Shown here one piece after another: positions 16,685 to 23,514 of a stretch of 28,921 bases of DNA (its first letter is position 1; each line of letters starts with the position of its first letter). This stretch comes from UBA2705 sp963977125. GTDB lineage: Bacteria > Pseudomonadota > Alphaproteobacteria > Micavibrionales > Micavibrionaceae. The translations under genes were made by a program, and so were the position numbers. The DNA lies in NCBI GenBank assembly GCA_963977125.1, contig CAXBNJ010000013.1, positions 1 through 28,921 of the forward strand, read 5' to 3'. The notes beneath the pieces are model-generated. The model saw only the letters and a list, made by a program, of their open reading frames with translations. It ran no database searches and was not told the origin of the DNA.

Positions 16685-17381
16685 TCCTGACGAACTCATA
16701 CTCTGGCAATATGGCTTTGTGAAGCTCAATGCGACTATTCTTACCTCTTGGGGGATTATGAGTTTTTTGACTTTAAGTGCCATGCTTATCACACGCGGAT
16801 TAGCCCATGATGTGAAAGTTTCGCGCTGGCAAAGCTGCTTGGAAATTATCGTCACGGCGATTAACACACAAATTGAAGAAGCCGGATTAGATAAGCCTGA
16901 AAAATATATGAGTTTTTTAGGCACGCTATTTTTGTTTATTGGGGCATCAAGTCTGTTTACGATTTTGCCTTTTTATACACCGCCGACAGCTTCACTTTCT
17001 ACGACCGCAGCGCTTGCGCTTTGTGTGTTTGTGGCTGTGCCGTTTTTTGGCATAGCTTCGCGCGGCCTAGGCGCTTATCTCAAATCTTATATCCAGCCTA
17101 CTTTTATCATGTTGCCGTTTAATATTATCAGCGAATTCTCACGCACCTTGGCTATGGCGATACGTTTATTCGGTAATATGATGAGCGGCGGTATGATTGT
17201 CGGCATATTGCTGTCCATCACGCCTTTTCTTTTCCCGATTGTGATGACGGCGCTCGGCCTTTTAACCGGTATGGTGCAGGCCTATATTTTCACAATTCTC
17301 GCCACCGTTTATATTGCGGCGGCTATTCGTCCCCAACAACAAAAATCAACAACCAATAATGAGGAGTATCAACATGGATAG
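16674..17381 (+). CDS. atpB: N-type ATPase Fo subunit a
   Basis: 235 residues with five or six membrane helices. The essential stator arginine is Arg164 in 'TLAMAIRLFGNMMSG', equivalent to Arg210 of E. coli subunit a. 'MVQAYIFTILATVYIAAA' is the conserved last helix. The subunit forms the ion half-channels against the c-ring. GGGAG at 16662-16666 sets the ATG at 16674. Its end overlaps atpE by 8 bp. N-type a subunits are shorter than the ~270-residue E. coli protein, consistent with this length. Confidence 0.94.
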   Translation: MQLSPDELILWQYGFVKLNATILTSWGIMSFLTLSAMLITRGLAHDVKVSRWQSCLEIIVTAINTQIEEAGLDKPEKYMSFLGTLFLFIGASSLFTILPFYTPPTASLSTTAALALCVFVAVPFFGIASRGLGAYLKSYIQPTFIMLPFNIISEFSRTLAMAIRLFGNMMSGGMIVGILLSITPFLFPIVMTALGLLTGMVQAYIFTILATVYIAAAIRPQQQKSTTNNEEYQHG

Positions 17382-17655
17382 CATGAGTTTAATCGCGGTG
17401 GCCTCCATCGTCACAGCAGGCTTAACAACAGGTATGGGGGCAATCGGCCCTGCACTTGGTGAGGGGTATTCGGTGGCCACCGCGCTCAAATCGCTGGCGC
17501 AACAGCCTGACGCGGCCAGCACAATCACCCGTACCTTATTTGTTGGTTTGGCGATGATTGAATCAACCGCCATATATTGTTTCGTGGTCTCGATGATTTT
17601 GATTTTTGCCAATCCGTTTTGGAACCATGTCATTGAACTCAGCGCGGGACAATAA
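17374..17655 (+). CDS. atpE: N-type ATPase Fo subunit c (two-carboxylate ring subunit)
   Basis: 93 residues from the ATG at 17374, preceded by GAGGAG at 17361-17366. A longer frame from 17314 lies inside atpB and is rejected. The protein is a two-helix hairpin with loop 'AQQPD' (residues 42-46). Helix 1 has Glu30 in 'PALGEG', where Na+-type rings have Gln; helix 2 has Glu63-Ser64-Thr65 and Tyr68 in 'MIESTAIY', the ligand set known from Na+-binding c-rings. Two carboxylates per subunit are a hallmark of N-type ATPases. They were first proposed to pump Na+; from memory, a Burkholderia ring of this type was later reported as proton-specific. The coupling ion here is therefore open. Confidence 0.94.
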   Translation: MDSMSLIAVASIVTAGLTTGMGAIGPALGEGYSVATALKSLAQQPDAASTITRTLFVGLAMIESTAIYCFVVSMILIFANPFWNHVIELSAGQ

Positions 17656-17658
17656 ACT

Positions 17659-18375
17659 ATGCAGATTGATTGGTTCACTGTTTGCGCGCAGGCGCTTAAC
17701 TTTCTTGTTTTAATGTGGCTGTTAAAACGCTTCTTGTATAAGCCCATTTTGAAGGCCATCGCTGCGCGTGAAACACATATTGCGCGTCAACTGGCCGATG
17801 CAGCGGAGATCGAGTCCACAGCACAAAAAGAGCAAGACAGTTTTAAGCAGAAAAATGAGGCTTTTGACAAAGGAAGAGCGGCGCTTATCAGCCAAGCCAA
17901 AAGCGAAGCGGAAGCATTGCGCGCAGCGCTTTTAAAAGAGGCGAATGACGAGGCTGATGCCTTGCGTGTGCAAAGGAAAGCCGCCTTGCAAACCGAACTT
18001 CATGATTTAAATGCTGATATTTTAAAACAAACGAAACAGCACGTTTTTGCGGTAAGTGCAAAACTGCTTGCGAGTCTTGCCGATACAACGCTTGAAGCGC
18101 GCATGTTCGCGGTCTTTATCGAACAGCTAAAAGCTATGGGTAATAAGGATAAATCCGCACTGACAGCCGAAAATGCCGTTATAACGAGTGCATGTCCTTT
18201 GTCGCCAGAACAGCAAGAAACACTCAAAGCTGAAATCAAAGCCGATAGGGTGAAATTCAAAGTCGTGCCGGAATTAATAAGCGGCATTGAGCTATCCGCT
18301 GGCGGTCAGAAGCTGGCATGGAGCATCAGTGATTATCTGGAGACACTCGAACAGGAGGTTTCTCGTGCTGCATAA
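17659..18375 (+). CDS. atpF: N-type ATPase subunit b with delta-like C-terminal domain
   Basis: 238 residues, much longer than the ~155 of E. coli b. An N-terminal membrane helix (~5-23, 'VCAQALNFLVLMWLLKRFLY') is followed by a long Ala/Glu/Lys/Gln coiled coil (~30-135). From ~145 it resembles the C-terminal part of subunit delta: 'AVITSACPLSPEQQETLK' and 'PELISGIELSAGGQKLAWSISDYLETLE'. The operon has no separate delta gene, so this fused tail probably binds the top of F1 in its place. It begins 3 bp after atpE and overlaps atpA by 11 bp. The AGGAGG inside its 3' end serves atpA. Confidence 0.92.
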   Translation: MQIDWFTVCAQALNFLVLMWLLKRFLYKPILKAIAARETHIARQLADAAEIESTAQKEQDSFKQKNEAFDKGRAALISQAKSEAEALRAALLKEANDEADALRVQRKAALQTELHDLNADILKQTKQHVFAVSAKLLASLADTTLEARMFAVFIEQLKAMGNKDKSALTAENAVITSACPLSPEQQETLKAEIKADRVKFKVVPELISGIELSAGGQKLAWSISDYLETLEQEVSRAA

Positions 18376-19903
18376 AACGCTCGATCAAGGTTTTGCTGAT
18401 ATTACACGCGCCTTAGATGGATTTACGCCGCGTTTATCCTCGCGTGAAATAGGGACTGTATTAAATATCTCAACGGGCATTGCTCTAGTGAGCGGTCTCC
18501 CTAGCGTTGGCGCGGAAGAATTACTGCGTTTCCCTCGTGATGTTTACGGCATTGCTTTTAACGTTGATGAGGATGAAATTGGCGTTGTCCTTTTGGGCAA
18601 TTATTGGCATTTACGCGCAGGTGATGAAGTGGAGCGCACAGGGCGCGTTGTCGATGTGCCTGTCGGCGAAGCTTTAATCGGGCGGGTCATTAATCCGCTT
18701 GGCGTGCCACTGGATGAAAAAGACCTTCCAAATACACATAAGCGCTTACCAATAGAGCGCCCAGCCCCCGCGATTATGGATCGCGCCTCCGTCGCCGCGC
18801 CCTTGCAAACAGGCATTATGGCGATAGATGCACTTATCCCTATAGGGCGCGGTCAACGTGAGCTTATTCTGGGTGATCGGCAGACGGGCAAAACTGCGAT
18901 TGCCGTTGATACAATTCTAAACCAAAAAGGCCGCGATGTTCTTTGCGTTTACTGCGCTATCGGTCAGCGTTCATCCTCCGTAACGAAAGTCATTGCGCGC
19001 CTTCGTGAACACGGCGCAATGGACTATACTGTTGTTGTGGTCAGCGAAGGTAATGATCCGCCGGGGCTAACTTATATTGCCCCTTATGCCGCGACCAGTA
19101 TCGCTGAGTATTTTATGGAACAAGGTCGCGATGTGCTGATCGTCTATGATGATTTAACCCACCATGCGCGGGCCTATCGTGAGATTTCTTTATTATTACG
19201 CCGCCCACCGGGGCGAGAAGCCTTCCCGGGTGATATTTTTTATATCCACTCGCGGCTGTTAGAGCGCGCAACGCATTTATCCAAAGATCATGGCGGCGGC
19301 TCACTCAGCGCCTTGCCGATCATCGAAACCGAAGCGCAAGATATTTCCGCTTATATTCCGACCAATTTGATTTCGATTACAGATGGTCAAATATATCTTT
19401 CACCGACTTTATTTGAACTGGGAATCCTGCCCGCCATTGATGTTGGGAAATCTGTTTCGCGCGTCGGCAGTAAGGCACAATTTGTATCGTATCGTTCAGT
19501 GACGGGCGACCTTAAACTCGTCTATGCGCAGTTTTTAGAGCTCGAAACCTTTGCGCGTTTCGGCACAAGGCTGGATGAGCATACCAGCAAAATTCTGGCA
19601 CATGGCGAACGTATCCGTAATTGTTTGGTGCAAGGGGAATCGCAAGCGCTCTCCCTTATCGAACAAATTACTTTGTTATTGGCTCTTTCCGAAGGCTTAT
19701 TGAATGAGGTCGCCGAGGATGAAATGCAAAACGCCAAACAGCTTATTTGTGCGGCCGCCTGTACCCTTGATGATGATTTGCAAGAAAGCTTAGCCTCTGG
19801 TGAGAAGTTAAATGAAGCGCGCCGCAAAGCTATTTTGGATAATGCACGCAGCGCCCTTAAACCTGTCCTTGATGCGCAAAATCAAGCGGAGCAAGCCGCA
19901 TGA
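18365..19903 (+). CDS. atpA: N-type ATPase F1 alpha subunit
   Basis: 512 residues from GTG at 18365, chosen because AGGAGG at 18353-18358 sits 6 nt before it and the protein then begins where alpha subunits do. An in-frame upstream start at 18287 would add 26 residues from inside atpF. The P-loop 'GDRQTGKT' is at residues 170-177. 'YCAIGQRSSSV', 'YTVVVVSEGNDPPGLTYIAPYA', 'VLIVYDDLTHHARAYREISLLLRRPPGREAFPGD' (read in segments) and 'YIPTNLISITDGQIYL' are textbook alpha motifs. It carries the non-catalytic nucleotide sites. It overlaps atpG by ATGA. Confidence 0.95.
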   Translation: MLHKTLDQGFADITRALDGFTPRLSSREIGTVLNISTGIALVSGLPSVGAEELLRFPRDVYGIAFNVDEDEIGVVLLGNYWHLRAGDEVERTGRVVDVPVGEALIGRVINPLGVPLDEKDLPNTHKRLPIERPAPAIMDRASVAAPLQTGIMAIDALIPIGRGQRELILGDRQTGKTAIAVDTILNQKGRDVLCVYCAIGQRSSSVTKVIARLREHGAMDYTVVVVSEGNDPPGLTYIAPYAATSIAEYFMEQGRDVLIVYDDLTHHARAYREISLLLRRPPGREAFPGDIFYIHSRLLERATHLSKDHGGGSLSALPIIETEAQDISAYIPTNLISITDGQIYLSPTLFELGILPAIDVGKSVSRVGSKAQFVSYRSVTGDLKLVYAQFLELETFARFGTRLDEHTSKILAHGERIRNCLVQGESQALSLIEQITLLLALSEGLLNEVAEDEMQNAKQLICAAACTLDDDLQESLASGEKLNEARRKAILDNARSALKPVLDAQNQAEQAA

Positions 19904-20769
19904 TCCATACACTCGAACAGATACGTCATAACATATCAGGTGCGGAACAGCTTGAATCCGTTGTGCGCACTATGAAAGCGCAGGCGGCTTCGAGTATTAC
20001 CCAGTATGAAAATGCCGTACTGGCTCTTAGCGATTATTGTCACACGGTCGAGTTCGGTTTAATGGCTTGTTTTAGCCACAATAAACCGCTTATTTCAGAA
20101 GCTCCAAAATCAAAAAAGGTGACAGCGATTGTCTTTGGCTCAGATCAGGGCTTGGTCGGCAAATTTAATGACCAACTAGCAGAGCGCGTGAAAACGTCTC
20201 TTGATGCACATACAGGCGATAAAACGCTTTGGGCAGTGGGGCCCCGTATCTGCGGGCATCTAAATGATGCGGGTTTTACAATAGAAAAAACCTTCGAGGT
20301 TCCCGCTTCGACCACCTCCATTACGCCCCTTATCGGGCAAATCCTCAATGAATGTGTAAGTAACGATGTTCATGATGATAATGCAAAAATTCTTATATTT
20401 TATAATTGTTTACGACCTGGCAATGTTTATGAGCCAACAAGCCAATCTTTGCTCCCTTTGGACGCGGCATGGCAGGCTAAATTAACGAAGAGCGTCTGGC
20501 CGAGTAATAGCCTGCCAGAAATTCTTCAAGATCGAGATAAACCCCTTCTAAGTACACTGATCCGCGAACATCTGTTTATCTCATTATATAGAGCCTGCGC
20601 AGAATCTCTGGCCAGTGAAAATGCCAGTCGTCTTGCCGCCATGCAACGTGCAGAAAAGAATATAGATATGCTCCTCAGCGATCTCAAACAAACCTCCCGC
20701 ATCTTACGCCAAAATACAATTGATGAAGAACTTTTTGATGTGATTGCCAGTTATGATGGCGCAGATTAG
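19900..20769 (+). CDS. atpG: N-type ATPase F1 gamma subunit
   Basis: 289 residues, the last gene of the atpDCQRBEFAG operon; the ATG is in an ATGA overlap with atpA. Gamma is the central rotor shaft. The N-terminal helix 'LEQIRHNISGAEQLESVVRTMKAQAA' and C-terminal helix 'SENASRLAAMQRAEKNIDMLLSDL' (given in part) form the coiled-coil shaft. 'FGSDQGLVGKFN' is the family's GSDRGLCGGFN motif, with Cys replaced by Val. Gamma of N-type enzymes is divergent from the housekeeping one, as here. Confidence 0.92.
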   Translation: MIHTLEQIRHNISGAEQLESVVRTMKAQAASSITQYENAVLALSDYCHTVEFGLMACFSHNKPLISEAPKSKKVTAIVFGSDQGLVGKFNDQLAERVKTSLDAHTGDKTLWAVGPRICGHLNDAGFTIEKTFEVPASTTSITPLIGQILNECVSNDVHDDNAKILIFYNCLRPGNVYEPTSQSLLPLDAAWQAKLTKSVWPSNSLPEILQDRDKPLLSTLIREHLFISLYRACAESLASENASRLAAMQRAEKNIDMLLSDLKQTSRILRQNTIDEELFDVIASYDGAD

Positions 20770-20773
20770 GCCA

Positions 20774-20800
20774 TGTTTATTTCTGGGCAGCCCATAAACA
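20774..20800. terminator. Possible bidirectional hairpin between atpG and the Hpt gene
   Basis: TGTTTAT pairs with ATAAACA around a GC-rich centre containing GGGCAGCCC, with a small bulge on one side. It lies between two convergent genes, where a shared terminator is expected. There is no T-run on either side, so intrinsic termination would be weak. Confidence 0.3.
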
Positions 20801-20836
20801 AATTCCACAATAGGCCAGAGCGCTAACTACTCTTGC

Positions 20837-21199
20837 TTAAGACGAGGCTGTTAACTCTGCGCGTAGATCGCCTTCTATTATAGAAAAACTATTTTTCAGC
20901 CCCTCAAAATCAGGCCTGAGAGTACCAAAGTCATGACTATTATTTTCTTTAAAAGATCGGGCGTCAGATTCCATTTTTCCGGCTTTTTGACTAAGGTCAA
21001 TGATGCCCAGCGAGACGCTCGCTGACTTTAATGTATGTGCTGCGATGATCACTTCATCCCAATCGCCATCTGATAAATTGCTTTCTATGCTCGCTAAATA
21101 TTTCTCGGCGTCGCGTAAATAAATCTCCAGCAGCTTTGGAAAATTTGCTTTCATTCGGTCTTTCAGCTTCAAGAAAACATCTTTATCAATTTCAGACAT
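20837..21199 (-). CDS. Histidine phosphotransfer (Hpt) domain protein
   Basis: 120 residues, one Hpt four-helix bundle. The phosphorylatable His55 lies in 'IIAAHTLKSASVSLG', the canonical H-x-L-K-(G/S)-(S/A) motif, preceded by 'YLRDAEKYLASIESNLSDGDW'. Hpt proteins shuttle phosphate between receiver domains and hybrid kinases. It is the last gene of the secretion-regulator group, 36 bp after the REC-HATPase gene, with AGGT close to the ATG. Its natural partner is the REC domain encoded just upstream. No histidine kinase is in the window, so the phosphate source must be elsewhere. Confidence 0.9.
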   Translation of the reverse strand: MSEIDKDVFLKLKDRMKANFPKLLEIYLRDAEKYLASIESNLSDGDWDEVIIAAHTLKSASVSLGIIDLSQKAGKMESDARSFKENNSHDFGTLRPDFEGLKNSFSIIEGDLRAELTASS

Positions 21200-21235
21200 C
21201 TGACCTGTAATCCTTTAATATATTAGAATAAAACT

Positions 21236-22168
21236 CTACCAAATAATGCCTGAGCCTTTTTTGGAAATAGCCGTGACTTCATTGCCTTTTTCATTATAGA
21301 TTAATTCATCAAAGCTAATTTTATTGGCCTGGGCAATGCCGCGCCCGTGATTGTCTAATGCGCGCGAAGGATCAATACTCATATAGTTTTTCCAATTAAA
21401 GCCAACGCCTTCATCACGAATAGTTACGCGTGTTTCTTCTTCATTTTGAAACAAAACCACATGCACTTTTTGGTCTTCATGCGCGTTGCGGCTTTGGCGG
21501 ATTTCTATTTCCTCATGCCAGAGGCCATCTTGCAAAAGCTCTGATTTTGTTTCATAGCCAATATCCAAATTTCCATGTTCAATGGCATTGACCAAAAGGC
21601 TGGCTAACCCCGGTAAAGCCGTATCTGGGCTGGGGAAGCAATTGGCAATAAAACACGCCAAATCTTCGGCTTGATCCATTGTTTGAATTGTGAATTCAGC
21701 TTTATCGATAAAGCTGAAACTGGCATGATGTTTGTGCAGCTCGGTTTTGAGAATATTTCTGCGATCTGCTTCACGCATGGCGGCGGTTACTACCGATTCA
21801 AAGACGTCATCTTCAAATGGTTTCACGAGGTAATAAAACACGCCAGCATCAATGCCTTCTTTAACTTCATCGGCTGACTTAGATCCCGTGACCATGACAA
21901 TAGGAATATGGCGTATTTTTGCATTATCTTTCAGCGCAGCGACAACTTCTAAGCCATCGAGCTCAGGCATTACCTTATCAAGAACAATCGCATGGATACG
22001 TTCAGACTCGCGCTCAACGACTTCGAGTGCTTCGCGGCCATTGGTTGCTTCAAGTGTTTCGTAACCAAGCTCCTCGAGTAAAGAAACCAGAATAACCAGT
22101 GATGTTTCGTCATCTTCAACCGCAAGGATGCAGCCTTTTGATGTGTTTGCTTTATCAGCTTCATTCAT
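21236..22168 (-). CDS. Response regulator with C-terminal RsbW-like HATPase domain
   Basis: 310 residues. Residues ~12-130 are a receiver domain with acidic pair Glu18/Asp19, phosphorylation site Asp64 in 'IVLDKVMPELDG', Thr94 and Lys116 in 'YYLVKPFE'. Residues ~150-308 resemble an anti-sigma/GHKL ATPase: 'LASLLVNAIEHGNLDIG' carries the N-box Asn and 'VTIRDEGVGFNW' the G1 box. There is no DHp domain with a His, so it is not a normal histidine kinase; the ATPase part may act as a serine kinase or partner-switching protein. It starts 5 bp after the HlyD-type gene, with only a weak ribosome-binding site, so it is likely co-transcribed with the secretion genes. Its target is unknown. Confidence 0.88.
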   Translation of the reverse strand: MNEADKANTSKGCILAVEDDETSLVILVSLLEELGYETLEATNGREALEVVERESERIHAIVLDKVMPELDGLEVVAALKDNAKIRHIPIVMVTGSKSADEVKEGIDAGVFYYLVKPFEDDVFESVVTAAMREADRRNILKTELHKHHASFSFIDKAEFTIQTMDQAEDLACFIANCFPSPDTALPGLASLLVNAIEHGNLDIGYETKSELLQDGLWHEEIEIRQSRNAHEDQKVHVVLFQNEEETRVTIRDEGVGFNWKNYMSIDPSRALDNHGRGIAQANKISFDELIYNEKGNEVTAISKKGSGIIW

Positions 22169-22173
22169 CGCAC

Positions 22174-23514
22174 TTATCTTTCTCTGAACGCCGAGCTTAA
22201 TGACGTATGAACAGGTTTTAATAGATAGGCCAAGACTGTTTTTTGCCCGGTGACAATATCAGCTTCGACGGTCATGCCAGGCAGAATAAGGTTTTTATCA
22301 GGATCAGGGCCAACATGATTTTGATCGAGAGTTATACGACCTTTATAAAAGCTATCGCCATTATCATCAATAAATGTCGTGGCGGACAGAAAATCTAATG
22401 TGCCTTCAATTACGCCGTAACGAGAAAAATCAAAAGCGCTGACTTTCACGCGCGCACGCTGTACGATCTGTAAATTACCGATATCACGCGGGGCAACATG
22501 GGCTTCGACAATTAAAGTACGGTCAAGCGGGACAATCTCCATAATCGGTTCACCGGCGCCAATAACGCCGCCAACCGTATTGATTTTTAGGTCTTGGATA
22601 ATGCCGCGCACAGGTGCGCGCACAGTCATGCGCTCAACGCGTCCTTCTAGCTTACCAAGGGTCTCTGTGTTTTGTGCAATCTGGTTTTCGACTTCTTCCA
22701 AATCTTGCAGGGCTTGATCACGATTGCGTATTGCGGCTGTTGCCAAACGGTTCTCATATTCACTAATTGCATTTTGCGCTTCGGATATTTGCGAGTCTAT
22801 TGAGCGCACGTCTCCTTCAAGGCGGTTTACATCGCGTTCGCTATCAATAAGATCGGTTTTTGATACAGAGCCGCGCTTTTCCACGTCAATTTTCATTGCC
22901 AATAATTCACGCCCTGAGACAAGTTCATTCTTCGCTGTGCCTAAATCAGAACGCAAACGCTCGATCATTTCCACTTTTTGTGCAAGTTGATCTTCCAGAA
23001 CCTTACGCTCAGAAGCATTGGCTTGTCGCGCAGTATCTAAGATGCGCTGTTGATAGGCTATGGCATTTTCATCATCGCTAGCAATAGACGCAAAATCAGG
23101 CTCTTTATCATAAGCCATCGCCCGCAAGCGCTCAGCTTGTAACTGCAAGCTCTTTTGACGGCCGCCAAGGCCCGCGTAATCTTCCTGCGCGCCGATGCCG
23201 CCCATAGTGACCAATATTTGGCCTGCTTCAACCAAATCACCTTCTTCTATTAAGATCTTAGCAATAATGCCGCCTTCCAAATGCTGCACTAATTGCGCAT
23301 AACCGCTTGGGATGATTTCACCCTTGGTGCGGGCAACCTCATTGACATTGGTTACGCTCGCCCATGCAACAAAGAGAACAAAGCCAATGCCAATAACCAG
23401 CGCAGTTAAGCGCATTAGGTTTTGATTAGGCACCTCTTCGTATAAAACGCTGCGGGTGAGATCATTGAGGTCTTTTCCGCTGTCTATTTTGTTTTTATTC
23501 GGCTTCTTACTCAT
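22174..23514 (-). CDS. Type I secretion periplasmic adaptor, HlyD family
   Basis: 446 residues. A cytoplasmic N-terminal tail is followed by one membrane helix (~34-52, 'LTALVIGIGFVLFVAWASV'). Then come the biotinyl-lipoyl half-motif 'VQHLEGGIIAKILIEEGDLVEAGQIL', a long coiled coil (~125-290), the second lipoyl half 'RVERMTVRAPVRGIIQDLKI' and a beta-barrel. The closing 'VLAYLLKPVHTSLSSAFRER' is the typical HlyD C-terminus. The protein bridges the inner-membrane ABC transporter to a TolC-like outer-membrane channel, which is not in this window. The start overlaps the upstream ABC gene by ATGA. Confidence 0.93.
   Translation of the reverse strand: MSKKPNKNKIDSGKDLNDLTRSVLYEEVPNQNLMRLTALVIGIGFVLFVAWASVTNVNEVARTKGEIIPSGYAQLVQHLEGGIIAKILIEEGDLVEAGQILVTMGGIGAQEDYAGLGGRQKSLQLQAERLRAMAYDKEPDFASIASDDENAIAYQQRILDTARQANASERKVLEDQLAQKVEMIERLRSDLGTAKNELVSGRELLAMKIDVEKRGSVSKTDLIDSERDVNRLEGDVRSIDSQISEAQNAISEYENRLATAAIRNRDQALQDLEEVENQIAQNTETLGKLEGRVERMTVRAPVRGIIQDLKINTVGGVIGAGEPIMEIVPLDRTLIVEAHVAPRDIGNLQIVQRARVKVSAFDFSRYGVIEGTLDFLSATTFIDDNGDSFYKGRITLDQNHVGPDPDKNLILPGMTVEADIVTGQKTVLAYLLKPVHTSLSSAFRER

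Noticed and set aside
17314..17373. Upstream extension of atpE by 20 residues
   Set aside because: The extension lies within atpB and has no family similarity; GAGGAG directly precedes the ATG at 17374.
18287..18364. Upstream extension of atpA
   Set aside because: It would translate the end of atpF out of frame; AGGAGG is placed for GTG at 18365.
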